A DNA stretch of 39,522 nucleotides from the IMG/VR virus record IMGVR_UViG_3300043015_001152, positions 1 through 39,522 of that record. The stretch is one strand, 5' to 3'. This DNA comes from a virus. The position numbers and the translations under genes are program-made. Shown here piece after piece: positions 1 through 7,508 of this stretch (its first letter is position 1; every line of letters begins with the position of its first letter). The notes under the pieces are model-generated. The model was not told where the DNA came from. It did no database searches and saw nothing but the letters and a program-made list of their open reading frames with translations.

Positions 1-127
1 GGCTTAAAAGCCAATAAAGATGCGCTACTAGCAGAAAAGAAAAAGCTAGAAGAAGAAACGCAGGCTAAATTATTGGAAAAAGAGCAAGCGGCAATTGATG
101 CAGCAAAGAAAGCTGGCGACCTTGAAA
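1..127. repeat. Left copy of the 127-bp terminal overlap
   Basis: Bases 1-127 are identical to 39396-39522. The repeat lies inside the scaffold gene and keeps its reading frame, so the simplest reading is the overlap of a circular assembly. A length of exactly 127 is a common assembler k-mer size, which points to an assembly product rather than a physical terminal repeat. Confidence 0.95.
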
Positions 128-549
128 AAGCTTTTGAGCTTGAAAAAGCGAAGTCAGAGCGAGAGCGTAACGAGTTATCAGAAAAGCTTAACGCTCGAAA
201 TGATTTAATTCTTTCATCTAAAAAAGAAGCTTCTGTAAAAAGCATTGTTTCGAACTTTGCTAAAAACGATAAGCTTAGCCAATTAACAGCGGCGCAATTA
301 GTTGACTATGGTTTTAGTGATGATGGTGACATTGTTGCTAGATATAAAAACCTAGATGGCGAAGTTGTTGCAAACAATCACGATGATTGGCTTAAGTGGG
401 CTAAGTCTGACCCAGATATGCAAAATCATTTATCTGGTTCTAAGGGTTCTGGTACTGATTATTCGTCGATTAAACCGTCTAACCAAGGCACTCAAAGAGA
501 GATGGATAGGCAGGCCAAGATTGACGAGTTAAACGCTAAACTTAGTTAA
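1..549 (+). CDS. Scaffold-like protein, C-terminal part (gene continues from 39309)
   Basis: The open frame enters the window at base 1 in phase with the ATG at 39309. Joined across the repeat, the product is about 211 residues. It is highly charged and predicted helical, with long Lys/Glu/Ala coiled-coil stretches over the first half and a shorter, less charged C-terminus. Its place directly before the major capsid gene, its size and its composition are those of phage capsid scaffolding proteins, which fill the procapsid and leave before DNA packaging. A TTG at base 73 is in frame but is not needed as a start, because the frame is open upstream. Function rests on position and composition; I cannot assign a family. 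Confidence 0.8.
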   Translation, partial: GLKANKDALLAEKKKLEEETQAKLLEKEQAAIDAAKKAGDLEKAFELEKAKSERERNELSEKLNARNDLILSSKKEASVKSIVSNFAKNDKLSQLTAAQLVDYGFSDDGDIVARYKNLDGEVVANNHDDWLKWAKSDPDMQNHLSGSKGSGTDYSSIKPSNQGTQREMDRQAKIDELNAKLS

Positions 550-562
550 AAGGTAAAAAACT

Positions 563-1531
563 ATGGCACTACCTAATATGCAAGTCTATAACAATGAGAT
601 TGTAGGCACCACTATTGAACTTTTAGGGCAAATGACTAACAAGTTCAACCAAGCTTCTGGCGGTGCAATTGTGCTGTCTACTGATGGCTTCCGCGGTGAC
701 TTCGATAAAGAGTCATTCTTTAATCAAATCGCAAGCGCTCAGCGTCGCGTTGATCGTTATGCAGCAAACGGCGCCCAAGGTTCAACCAACCTAACGCAAG
801 GCGAAGTTGTAGGCGTTAAAGTTGGCGGCGGTTTTGGCCCTGTATTATTCGAACCTTCACAGCTTTCATGGCTACAGCGTGATCCAGGCGCGGCCATCAT
901 GGCTATCTCAGAAGGCTTTGCCGACGCTTTGTTAGCTGACCAGCTTAACACGGCAGTAGGCGCAGCGGTTGCAGCAATCGAAAACCAAGCTGCATTGGTT
1001 AACGATGTTTCTGGTTCTGGCGGCATTACTCAGATTGCCCTTAACGGCTCGCACGCTAAATTCGGCGATAGTTCATCAATGCTTGTTACTGATGTGATGT
1101 CAGGCTCTGTTTATCACCGCTTAGTAGGTGAGGCAATCAATAACTCAAACCGCCTGTTCGAATCAAGCAATGTTCGAGTGATTGATATCCTTGGCAAGCT
1201 TGTTGTTGTATCGGATATTCCAGCACTTTACGAAGCTGGCACACCGAATAAAGACAAGGTTCTATCTCTTACAAACCGTGGCATTGTTGTTGATAATACA
1301 TCGGATATTATTTCCAACCTTGACACTACAAATGGCAAGCAGCGAATCGAGACAACTTGGCAAGCTGATTACACATTTGGCCTTAAGCTTAAAGGCTTTA
1401 GTTGGGACACTACAAACGGCGGCGCTTCACCAACTGATGCAGAGTTATTCACTGGCACAAACTGGGATAAAGCTGTGGCAGATGATAAGCACCTTGCAGG
1501 TACTCTTGCTATTGGCTCTGCGGACGCATAA
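563..1531 (+). CDS. Major capsid protein
   Basis: This 322-residue protein forms the head shell. It begins 13 bases after the scaffold gene with AAAGGT as a weak Shine-Dalgarno. The middle region contains a DVMSGSVYHRLVGEAI stretch of the kind seen in HK97-fold capsid proteins of the gp13-like group, and the first 110 residues are Gly/Ala rich with an extended N-arm character. No protease gene lies beside it, so the head probably matures with a separate scaffold and without a cleaved delta domain. Order scaffold, capsid, connectors supports the call strongly. Assignment to a particular capsid family is inference. Confidence 0.88.
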   Translation: MALPNMQVYNNEIVGTTIELLGQMTNKFNQASGGAIVLSTDGFRGDFDKESFFNQIASAQRRVDRYAANGAQGSTNLTQGEVVGVKVGGGFGPVLFEPSQLSWLQRDPGAAIMAISEGFADALLADQLNTAVGAAVAAIENQAALVNDVSGSGGITQIALNGSHAKFGDSSSMLVTDVMSGSVYHRLVGEAINNSNRLFESSNVRVIDILGKLVVVSDIPALYEAGTPNKDKVLSLTNRGIVVDNTSDIISNLDTTNGKQRIETTWQADYTFGLKLKGFSWDTTNGGASPTDAELFTGTNWDKAVADDKHLAGTLAIGSADA

Positions 1532-1541
1532 GGAGTAAATT

Positions 1542-1688
1542 ATGGCTACTGCATACGCTCAACACCCACTTAGTAAAGAAGAAAAGAAAGCTTTACTAAA
1601 GAAGTTTGACAAGGTTTTAGACTTACGTTTTAAACCAGAAAAACTAGAAGCGGGTGATAAAGTTATCGAAAAAGAAAAAGCTAAATAA
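1542..1688 (+). CDS. Small charged protein after capsid gene
   Basis: A 48-residue ORF starting at an ATG with AAGGAG seven bases upstream, immediately after the capsid stop. The product is Lys/Glu rich (about half charged residues) and predicted helical, without cysteines or membrane segments. The next feature is an intrinsic terminator, so it closes the scaffold-capsid transcript. Small charged ORFs in this position are common in siphophages and may be capsid-associated, but nothing in the sequence shows a function. Confidence 0.75.
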   Translation: MATAYAQHPLSKEEKKALLKKFDKVLDLRFKPEKLEAGDKVIEKEKAK

Positions 1689-1716
1689 GGCTTAAACTTT
1701 AGATAACGCTTTTAAT

Positions 1717-1743
1717 AGCCTCGCCTTTGAGTGGGGCTTTTTT
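1717..1743 (+). terminator. Intrinsic terminator after the capsid transcript
   Basis: AGCCTCGC pairs with GTGGGGCT (eight pairs, two G-T) around a six-base loop, followed by six T. It ends the scaffold-capsid unit. The T run lies only 13 bases before the next start codon at 1757. Confidence 0.8.
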
Positions 1744-1756
1744 ATGCGAGGAAATT

Positions 1757-2365
1757 ATGTTTTTAACTAGAAACTCTTTATTGAGACCTATGTATGACTA
1801 CATAGTAAAAATGTCTAGTGGTGTATCTGCTTTCATTGTTCAGTTTTACAACGAGGTTAACAAAAAGCGCGGGTTAGAATGGGAAGCTTCAAGGTCTATA
1901 CCTTTTTCTAGCGTTGGTGATAAGGTTTACTCAATTATTGGGGTTGGCTCCAAGTATGTTGATTTGAAATCTAGAGTATTAGGCGCTACTGGCGGCGGTG
2001 TAATTGGTAGAGCTTATAAAATATCAGATGCTGATGTAACGTTAGGTACGCCAGATAAATGGTACAACTACAATTCATCAATAACAGGACAGCCAGAAAC
2101 AATGCTTTATCCTGGAAGTGAAATAACATTTGTGAAGCCGGTTGTTGATTTGGCGGTTGAAGCAAATAAAATTCACGCTGATATTTTTGCAATAACAAAC
2201 ACGCAAAACCAAGGTAAAGGTTTTATGCCAGCTCCCTTTGGTGGTAATCACATACTAAACCCTAATGACGTTATCTTGCTTGAGATTGAATCGTTTGATT
2301 CTTCGCAAACAGCAACAGCTAAAGTCGATATTTACGAAGGTGAGTTGGATTTTTATCCAGAATAA
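1757..2365 (+). CDS. Hypothetical virion-region protein
   Basis: A 202-residue protein of unrecognised family. I chose ATG 1757 because GAGGAA lies six bases upstream; an upstream TTG at 1727 is inside the terminator stem and has no ribosome site. The C-terminal half has the alternating polar/hydrophobic pattern of a beta-rich domain (NPNDVILLEIESFDSS, then ATAKVDIYEGELDFYPE), and the middle is rich in Gly, Tyr and Asn. Position among head genes suggests a head decoration or fibre-like protein, but that is inference from context only. It is followed at once by a terminator. Confidence 0.75.
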   Translation: MFLTRNSLLRPMYDYIVKMSSGVSAFIVQFYNEVNKKRGLEWEASRSIPFSSVGDKVYSIIGVGSKYVDLKSRVLGATGGGVIGRAYKISDADVTLGTPDKWYNYNSSITGQPETMLYPGSEITFVKPVVDLAVEANKIHADIFAITNTQNQGKGFMPAPFGGNHILNPNDVILLEIESFDSSQTATAKVDIYEGELDFYPE

Positions 2366-2368
2366 ATA

Positions 2369-2391
2369 AAAGCCCCATTATTCGGGGCTTT
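2369..2391. terminator. Bidirectional terminator between convergent genes
   Basis: AAAGCCCC and GGGGCTTT pair perfectly around a seven-base loop, with T-rich flanks on both strands. It separates the rightward gene ending at 2365 from the leftward cluster. The stop codon of the small leftward ORF (2378-2380) lies in the loop. Confidence 0.85.
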
Positions 2392-2470
2392 CTTCATTTG
2401 TGTTATGATCAATTTGATTACCTATCGCGTAAATCAAAAAGCCTAAAAATAAAGAAATGGGTTTAACCAC
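2378..2470 (-). CDS. Small single-TM protein, possible paralogue of the 70-aa neighbour
   Basis: A 30-residue leftward ORF starting at GTG 2470 just after the clamp-like gene. It has a hydrophobic segment (SLFLGFLIYAI) followed by NQIDHNTNEESPE. The tail closely resembles the C-terminus of the membrane protein at 3059-3271 (SQIDHQANEESQDNPQ), which is the main reason to treat it as a real gene or a gene remnant. The ribosome site is weak: GAG nine bases upstream. It may be a shortened duplicate. Confidence 0.45.
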   Translation of the reverse strand: MVKPISLFLGFLIYAIGNQIDHNTNEESPE

Positions 2471-2476
2471 CTCTCT

Positions 2477-3010
2477 TTACTCTTTGATTCCCATCATGAC
2501 AATTATTGGCTCTCCGTAAATTTCATTAAGCAGCCCTCCCAAACCAAAAACAACCTTTTCGTTGGCGTTGTGCAAAGTTCTCACAGATACGAACTTTTCT
2601 TTTTTGAATGCTTTATCAATTTGCGCCATGTACTTAGCTTGCAATGACGGGTGTTTATCCGCAAGCTCATAACTTTCCGGTATAACCCTATTAAAGTCTG
2701 GAAATTTACCATCTTGAATGTCAAAAAGCTGAACGGCAATGCACTGCTCGAAACCGTCATAGTGATATGCTGTATTTTTACCTTTACTAAACTCAAGCTT
2801 TGTCTTTATTGCTGCCGCTGGTATTTTACCTTTGAAATCAACAATTACATCAAGTCTTGTTCTAATTCCACTTTTCATTCTAATTGCTGTGTGACCATTA
2901 GTTGCTTCGATGTAATTTTTGTTTATTCTGATACCGTTGAGATAATAACGGACGTCTCCACGTGCTCTAAACTCGTTTGCAGCCCTTAACTTACAAGTGT
3001 CAATCTTCAT
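2477..3010 (-). CDS. Beta-clamp-like (DnaN-related) protein, short form
   Basis: A 177-residue protein with two stretches like bacterial sliding clamp (DNA polymerase III beta): TNGHTAIRM near residues 37-45, like the TDGHRLA motif of clamp domain 2, and GKFPDFNRVIPES near 101-113, like the FPDYRRVLP segment at the domain 2-3 boundary. Full clamps have about 366 residues in three domains; this has roughly one domain and a half. It cannot form an ordinary dimeric ring alone, so it may trim or block host clamp contacts, or form another oligomer. AGAGGG lies five bases before ATG 3010. It sits in a leftward cluster inserted among head genes. Similarity is clear by motif; function is inference. 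Confidence 0.7.
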   Translation of the reverse strand: MKIDTCKLRAANEFRARGDVRYYLNGIRINKNYIEATNGHTAIRMKSGIRTRLDVIVDFKGKIPAAAIKTKLEFSKGKNTAYHYDGFEQCIAVQLFDIQDGKFPDFNRVIPESYELADKHPSLQAKYMAQIDKAFKKEKFVSVRTLHNANEKVVFGLGGLLNEIYGEPIIVMMGIKE

Positions 3011-3058
3011 TTCTACCCTCTCTTAACAATATATCATTTAATTCTAAATAACTTAACT

Positions 3059-3271
3059 TCACTGTGGGTTATCTTGGCTTTCTTCATTTGCTTGGTGGTC
3101 TATTTGGCTGTCAATAACCGCAACACCGCATAGAAACACAACTGCAATCGCCATTAATGCAGTTAGCAACGGAAATACACCGTAAAACTCCAAAAGATCA
3201 AAAGCTTTGCTAATCATCCAAAGGCAAAAAACAGTTAATGCTAAAGACTGTAAAAGTATTTTAATTTTCAT
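3059..3271 (-). CDS. Two-TM membrane protein
   Basis: A 70-residue protein with two hydrophobic segments, about residues 4-24 and 31-52, and a polar C-tail SQIDHQANEESQDNPQ. ATG 3271 is preferred over the GTG at 3280, because GGAG stands eight bases before the ATG. The upstream gene ends three bases before it, at 3274, so translation is probably coupled. Nothing identifies the family. The tail is echoed by the 30-residue ORF at 2378-2470. It could act in superinfection exclusion or lysis, but that is only a guess from small size and topology. Confidence 0.7.
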   Translation of the reverse strand: MKIKILLQSLALTVFCLWMISKAFDLLEFYGVFPLLTALMAIAVVFLCGVAVIDSQIDHQANEESQDNPQ

Positions 3272-3273
3272 TA

Positions 3274-3615
3274 CTACCACTCCATATCTTTACTTAAATC
3301 AGACAAATTAATTTCTGATAGTTTTTGCTCTAGGTTTGCTATTGCTTTTTCATGTATTTCAATTTCTTCATTTATACCTCTCCTAACAAAAACCATTGCA
3401 GTTTCATAGTGCTTATAAATCTTGTGCATATAATCACGATCGTAAAAACTTAACTCTATTCTTAGCTCTTTACCAAGAGAGAAAGCAGATTGATCTTGCG
3501 TTTTTCCGTTTATTACTGCTAACCCCCCTCTTAACTCTGAGATTCTTTTTTTTCTACTTCTTATTGCATCTAAAGCATGATTAACATCGCTAAGTATCTG
3601 TACATTGCTTTTCAT
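3274..3615 (-). CDS. Coiled-coil hypothetical protein
   Basis: A 113-residue, highly charged and predicted helical protein, first gene of the leftward cluster 3615-2378. The C-terminal third (about 78-105) is heptad-like: EEIEIHEKAIANLEQKLSEI. A GGAG lies just upstream of ATG 3615 in a leader (AAACAAATGGAGTAATAAA) nearly identical to the leader of the leftward gene at 36476. No family recognised. Confidence 0.7.
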   Translation of the reverse strand: MKSNVQILSDVNHALDAIRSRKKRISELRGGLAVINGKTQDQSAFSLGKELRIELSFYDRDYMHKIYKHYETAMVFVRRGINEEIEIHEKAIANLEQKLSEINLSDLSKDMEW

Positions 3616-3662
3616 TTTATTACTCCATTTGTTTAACTAACTCGAATATAGCAGCAAACAAT

Positions 3663-3699
3663 TTGAATGTTTAATAACCTTTAGCTATAAGCTATAATC
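3663..3699 (+). promoter_or_regulatory. Rightward promoter overlapping dyad operator, copy a
   Basis: TTGAAT (3663-3668), 17 bp, TATAAG (3686-3691) reads as a sigma70-type promoter for the connector genes from 3730. The -10 lies inside a copy of the genome-wide dyad family (3676-3699), here imperfect by one missing base. The region is divergent: the same site lies upstream of the leftward gene at 3615, where TTAAAC, 18 bp, TATATT with an upstream TGC could serve leftward. Confidence 0.6.
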
Positions 3700-3729
3700 A
3701 AAAGCAATAAGAATGTTATAGGTTTTAAA

Positions 3730-4203
3730 ATGGCTGTTACAGTTGGCACAAACTCATACTTAACACTTGCAGAGTTTAAAGCTCAGGCTGATTCTTTGGC
3801 GCGTGATTATTCTGATTATACGGATGAGCAGATTGAAGCGACATTGATTGAAAGCTCACTTTTTTATATTGACCCAACTTATCAATTTAAAGGTAGTAAA
3901 GTTGATGAGTCTCAAGAGATGGATTTACCTACAGATAAAGTGTCTATATCGGACATTTCGAAAGGTGCGTTTCAGGCGGCATGGCAGGCTTTGACCGGTT
4001 ATTTATTTGTTGATCAATCAGTAAATGCAAACGGCGAAGTAATCAAAGAGCGAAGCAGACTAGCCACTCTTGAGGACGAGGTTGAATACAGAGCAGGAAC
4101 AAGGCCAGCGACAACTTATGATACAAGTCGAATCACCATGCTACTAAAACCTTATCTTGCCTATCAGGGTGCGGGCTTTCAGATTCAAAAGGGTTATAGC
4201 TAA
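3730..4203 (+). CDS. Head-tail connector protein (DnaT-like/gp6-like)
   Basis: A 157-residue protein beginning MAVTVGTNSYLTLAEFKAQ, which matches the start of the phage family usually annotated as putative DnaT-like ssDNA-binding protein and found in the connector position. Members are mostly helical adaptor proteins that bind below the portal ring. Predicted helices at about 15-25, 35-50 and 75-95 fit. It is the first gene of a tightly packed series in which each gene overlaps the next by one to four bases (4203, 4556, 4930, 5349). Confidence 0.75.
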   Translation: MAVTVGTNSYLTLAEFKAQADSLARDYSDYTDEQIEATLIESSLFYIDPTYQFKGSKVDESQEMDLPTDKVSISDISKGAFQAAWQALTGYLFVDQSVNANGEVIKERSRLATLEDEVEYRAGTRPATTYDTSRITMLLKPYLAYQGAGFQIQKGYS

Positions 4204-4556
4204 TGGGTATACCTAAATCTAAATTTAAAAATGTAGCGGCAAAACTTTTTGATAAGTTCGCTGAAATGCAGTCGCCATTCGTTATTAAAAAAGATATTGG
4301 CTATGATCCAATCACTGACACTGAAACAAAGTTTAGCGAAACGGTTGGCGCTATACCTATTGATTTAAAGACAGCGGAAGGTGTATTTGGCGAAGTGACA
4401 AGCGGCAATATTTACCTGGTTATCTTGGATGCTTCACCTGTACCTGATGATTTTGACGCAAGCTATTATTGCAACTTTGACGGTGCAGATCGTGAAATAG
4501 TTCAAGTTATGGGCGATGCAGCGGAAGCGGCTTATTTTGTGCGAGTGGTGGTGTAA
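4203..4556 (+). CDS. Probable head-closure (stopper) protein
   Basis: A 117-residue protein in the second connector position, start codon overlapping the previous stop (TAATG). The middle and C-terminus are beta-rich (NIYLVILDASPVPDD, then EIVQVMGDAAEAAYFVRVVV), as in small beta-barrel head-closure proteins of the gp16/FII type. No conserved motif is decisive. The call comes from order, size and fold character. Confidence 0.6.
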   Translation: MGIPKSKFKNVAAKLFDKFAEMQSPFVIKKDIGYDPITDTETKFSETVGAIPIDLKTAEGVFGEVTSGNIYLVILDASPVPDDFDASYYCNFDGADREIVQVMGDAAEAAYFVRVVV

Positions 4557-4933
4557 TGGGTAGAAACGCACGCGAAGCTGATGTGACTGATTTTTTGGAT
4601 GGTGAAGTTAATAAAGCCATTCGAGAAACAGCTATTTATGTTGAGAATGAATTGGTGAGGCAGGCGGCGGTTGATAAAGGCATTTTGAGGGCTAACTTTA
4701 TTGCAAGCGTGGGGAGCCCCACAAGCTCTACCATTGAATCACCTGACAAGTCTGGTGGCTCAACCTTAAATACGGCTGTTAGCGTTATTGGTTCAGCTAA
4801 AGCGGTAAAATATCCGACTATCTACGTGCAAAATAATCTACCTTATGCCTACAGAATCATGGAGACGGGTTACTCAGGCCAAACACCACCTAAAACACTA
4901 AGTCTAACAATACAAGCGGCGGTTAATATATGA
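4556..4933 (+). CDS. Tail-completion/neck protein, HK97 gp10-like
   Basis: A 125-residue protein in the third connector position. The N-terminal part is helical (about 9-45), and the C-terminal part contains NNLPYAYRIMETGYSGQTPP, which resembles the conserved region of HK97 gp10-like proteins where a Tyr-rich motif precedes a Gly turn. It overlaps the next gene by four bases. Family membership is likely, and the role in joining the tail to the head is inferred from related phages. Confidence 0.65.
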   Translation: MGRNAREADVTDFLDGEVNKAIRETAIYVENELVRQAAVDKGILRANFIASVGSPTSSTIESPDKSGGSTLNTAVSVIGSAKAVKYPTIYVQNNLPYAYRIMETGYSGQTPPKTLSLTIQAAVNI

Positions 4934-5349
4934 GTTACTTAGATGGATTAACAAGAGCTTTTCAACTTAGGCTTGCGCAGAATTTACCAACTGGCTATGC
5001 TGCTAGCGATGTTGTTAATTTAGATCGCGGCCCAGAAGAAACAAAAACAGAAAAGCATTTAGTGCAATCAACTGCTTTGGGCTTAAGGCAGCAAACGGCG
5101 AGAGATAGAAAGCGCTGTATACGTCAATTTTTCATCCACACAATATCGGTTAACGTACCAAATTCAAACAGAGCACAAAGAGCTGATATAATGACTACTG
5201 TATCAGAGATTCAAACGCTATTTGAAAAGCTAGAATTCAATGAATACAAAACGCAAACAACGTCAATTGATGTTGTCGGAAAACTAACAGATTCAAAATT
5301 TTATAGAGTTGACGTTAATGTCAACGGCTACTATGAGGAAATTTTATAA
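4930..5349 (+). CDS. Tail terminator protein
   Basis: A 139-residue protein with the alpha/beta order expected of tail terminators: an N-terminal helix (DGLTRAFQLRLAQNLP), a central strand (FFIHTISVNVPNS), a second long helix (about 90-105) and C-terminal strands ending YRVDVNVNGYYEEIL. Such proteins form the hexamer that caps the finished tail tube. It lies directly before the tail tube gene, the usual place. It resembles the DUF4128-type group, but I cannot confirm this without a search. Confidence 0.65.
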   Translation: MSYLDGLTRAFQLRLAQNLPTGYAASDVVNLDRGPEETKTEKHLVQSTALGLRQQTARDRKRCIRQFFIHTISVNVPNSNRAQRADIMTTVSEIQTLFEKLEFNEYKTQTTSIDVVGKLTDSKFYRVDVNVNGYYEEIL

Positions 5350-6521
5350 TGGCTACAACAGTAACAGACCGCGAGTTAGTCGGCGAGGATATTAGCGTCC
5401 ACTTATCAGCGCAAACTACAAAAGGCTCAGTTGATGCAAACCCTGAGTTCTTCAAAGTTAAACGAGTTGGCGGCGCACCAAAGCAAACGGTAAGCTCGAC
5501 AACATCAAGTACACTTAGCAACTCGCAAAACGGCAAACAAAACATCCAGACAAACTCTGAACAAGCGGCGGAGTTATCGACCGAGGTTTTTACTCAGACG
5601 AAAGATTTATTGGTCGCGGCAATTCATTCTGAGCTTGACGATAATAGTTACACTGGCGCCGATGTTGAAATCACAGCTACAGGTTTAACATTCCAAGGTG
5701 CAGATACATTACTAAGCGCTGGCGACTTCTTATTTTTACAAGGCGCAACTGATGACGACAATAATATTACTTACAACGTCCAAAGCGTTACTGGTAATGA
5801 TGTTGTTTTAAATCCAGCACCAGCAGCAACAGAAGCTGTTGGGGTATCAATCACAGTAGCAAGCAAAAAATACGCAAACGGCTTAACTCCCACTTATTTT
5901 TTAGGTCAGCGCAGACAATTAGATAAATCAGCAGTAGGTGAGTTAACTTATTTTAACTTTGCTGATGGCCTTATCGATTCGTTATCTTTGGAAATTCCAG
6001 AAGCTGAGTTGATGACAGCGACAACTAATTTACTGTGGGAAACTGCAAGCGATAGCCGCGTGGCAATCACAGGTCAAACAGATGCAGCAGAAGATACCAG
6101 TGAAGCGGCAGGCGTTGAAAATCAATTTAAAAAGTTTTGGTTAAACGGCGCGCCTAGCGAGTGCATCTTAAAATCTGCGAGTCTAGAAATCGCTAACGGC
6201 TATCAATCAAGTGCTGCGGCTGGCTGTAAGCGCAATAGCTTAGGTGGTCGTCAATTTGCCGTTACAGGCTCATTTGTTGCCAAGAATCTAATCAGCGACT
6301 CAGCTTACTGGGAAGAATTATATCTTGCAGGTTCGCGAGTTGATTTGGCATTTGAAATTGTGTGGAGCGATGGCAAATCTATGGTTATTCAAGTTGAGCA
6401 GGCTTATTTATCTGAGCATGAGCAATCAAGTGAAACAGGTTTCTCTAACTCGACGTTAAGTATCAGCGCGGAAGAAAACCCTAGCACAAATTCAACCATT
6501 AGAGTTTTCACAAGCTTCTAA
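5349..6521 (+). CDS. Major tail tube protein
   Basis: A 390-residue protein, start overlapping the previous stop. It is beta-rich and Thr/Ser/Ala rich, with two blocks separated by a Gly/Asp-rich linker near 130-150, which may be an inserted Ig-like or HNN-like domain (residues about 100-170). The C-terminal part (SGFSNSTLSISAEENPS) resembles the tube_2 group of tail tube proteins. It is followed by a terminator and then, after a short leftward insertion, by the chaperone pair and tape measure, which fixes the tail-tube assignment. Confidence 0.82.
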   Translation: MATTVTDRELVGEDISVHLSAQTTKGSVDANPEFFKVKRVGGAPKQTVSSTTSSTLSNSQNGKQNIQTNSEQAAELSTEVFTQTKDLLVAAIHSELDDNSYTGADVEITATGLTFQGADTLLSAGDFLFLQGATDDDNNITYNVQSVTGNDVVLNPAPAATEAVGVSITVASKKYANGLTPTYFLGQRRQLDKSAVGELTYFNFADGLIDSLSLEIPEAELMTATTNLLWETASDSRVAITGQTDAAEDTSEAAGVENQFKKFWLNGAPSECILKSASLEIANGYQSSAAAGCKRNSLGGRQFAVTGSFVAKNLISDSAYWEELYLAGSRVDLAFEIVWSDGKSMVIQVEQAYLSEHEQSSETGFSNSTLSISAEENPSTNSTIRVFTSF

Positions 6522-6529
6522 AATAGTTA

Positions 6530-6547
6530 AGCCCCTTAACTGGGGCT
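6530..6547. terminator. Terminator after tail tube gene
   Basis: AGCCCC and GGGGCT pair perfectly around TTAACT, with ATTT after it on the plus strand and a T-poor end on the other. It ends the connector-tail tube transcript and overlaps the 3' end of the leftward membrane gene. Confidence 0.7.
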
Positions 6548-6746
6548 ATTTCACTGTTATTGAAAATGGTGAGCTTTGCAATGCAACATAAATCAAAAAT
6601 AAACCACCAAAGAAAGCAATTAAGCACACGAGAGCCTCCCACCTTTTCAAGCCACCGCCAAGAGCTGAAAGTGCGATAACTGCAATTGGTGAGAGAGTAA
6701 CCAAAACAGAAAAAATTAAAAATACTAAAAAACCTAGAATCTCCAT
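6546..6746 (-). CDS. Two-TM membrane protein
   Basis: A 66-residue very hydrophobic protein with segments at about 3-27 and 37-57 and a basic turn (GGGLKRWE) between them, so both ends probably face the same side. I start it at ATG 6746, which overlaps the stop of the upstream gene (TGATG); a GTG at 6749 is also in frame. It forms a two-gene leftward cassette with 6746-6916. Small phage membrane proteins like this often act in exclusion or membrane disturbance, but no family is recognised. Confidence 0.65.
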   Translation of the reverse strand: MEILGFLVFLIFSVLVTLSPIAVIALSALGGGLKRWEALVCLIAFFGGLFLIYVALQSSPFSITVK

Positions 6747-6916
6747 CACTCAAACACCTTTAAACCATTAAAACCTAAATACAAACCACCGCAAACCATG
6801 CTGTTAACCATTATCGCAGGCCAAAACATAACACCTAAAACAGCATCATTGTATAAATAATAATTAGCCAAGCTTGCACCGATAACCCATAAACAAGATA
6901 AGATAAATCCGATCAT
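6746..6916 (-). CDS. Small membrane protein
   Basis: A 56-residue ORF with two hydrophobic stretches (about 3-20 and 26-48), ATG at 6916 with GGAGAG five bases upstream. Its stop overlaps the start of the next membrane gene, so the two are translationally coupled. The gene is driven by the leftward branch of the divergent control region 6944-7016. Function unknown. Confidence 0.65.
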   Translation of the reverse strand: MIGFILSCLWVIGASLANYYLYNDAVLGVMFWPAIMVNSMVCGGLYLGFNGLKVFE

Positions 6917-6943
6917 TTTTACTCTCCATCTAAAAACAGCTTA

Positions 6944-7016
6944 AAACTAACACTTAAAAGCTCAATCTCTAAATAACATTTAGCTATAAGCATATAACTT
7001 TTTATTTTGCTAGAAT
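6944..7016. promoter_or_regulatory. Divergent control region with dyad operator, copy b
   Basis: The dyad copy (6975-6998) contains GCTATAAGCATATAAC, a one-mismatch palindrome. Rightward, an extended -10 TGC-TAGAAT (7011-7016) lies 12 bp after it and serves the tail chaperone gene. Leftward, the series CTAAATGTTATTT, about 20 bp, TTAGTTTTAAGCT repeats the geometry of the leftward promoters at 18684-18738 and 36507-36570, with a weaker -35. Confidence 0.6.
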
Positions 7017-7046
7017 GTAAGCATTGATATTAATAAGAGTAGAAAT

Positions 7047-7508
7047 ATGTTTTTTCGTAACCGCAAGAAAGAATTAAACGAGCAAGTAAGCGCATCAATA
7101 TCATGCTTTAAAGAGTGCCTAGATAAACTAAAAAATGGCGCGCCTATTTACCCTTTTCCTGATAATGCAGATTTATTCTTTAACGTGTTGCGAGTTGGTA
7201 CGCATCAACAGCAAATTCAAATGGAAGAAGTGCGCAAAGCTGTTTATGGATTCAATCCGCCGCGACACGTTGATCACAACTTATTATTCGCGCATTGGCT
7301 TGGTAATTATGGGGTAACAGGCTGGGGATATTTGGAAGATGAAAACGGCAAAGAATTAAAATTCACTCGCGAAACTTGCCGTAAAATATTTTTAGATGAG
7401 TCACATAGAAACTTTTTGGTACCGACTTTAATCAACGGTGCAAGCGATGCTTATGCTTATCTAGCTGATGAAGCAATAGAGGCTATAGAAGAACTAAAAA
7501 AGCGTTAG
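7047..7508 (+). CDS. Tail assembly chaperone, short form (gpG-like)
   Basis: A 153-residue protein between the tail tube gene and the tape measure gene, the standard place of the tail assembly chaperone that binds the tape measure during tail formation. It is helical and acidic. Its last codons before the TAG are CTA AAA AAG CGT, which hold a -1 slip site (7496-7502). ATG 7047 follows the weak ribosome site AAGAGTAGAA. Most ribosomes should end here, giving the short form. Confidence 0.8.
   Translation: MFFRNRKKELNEQVSASISCFKECLDKLKNGAPIYPFPDNADLFFNVLRVGTHQQQIQMEEVRKAVYGFNPPRHVDHNLLFAHWLGNYGVTGWGYLEDENGKELKFTRETCRKIFLDESHRNFLVPTLINGASDAYAYLADEAIEAIEELKKR

Noticed and set aside
757-1026. Leftward ORF opposite the capsid gene, and similar long ORFs opposite terL, portal and tape measure
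   Set aside because: They mirror strong rightward genes, have no ribosome sites and give proteins of odd composition.
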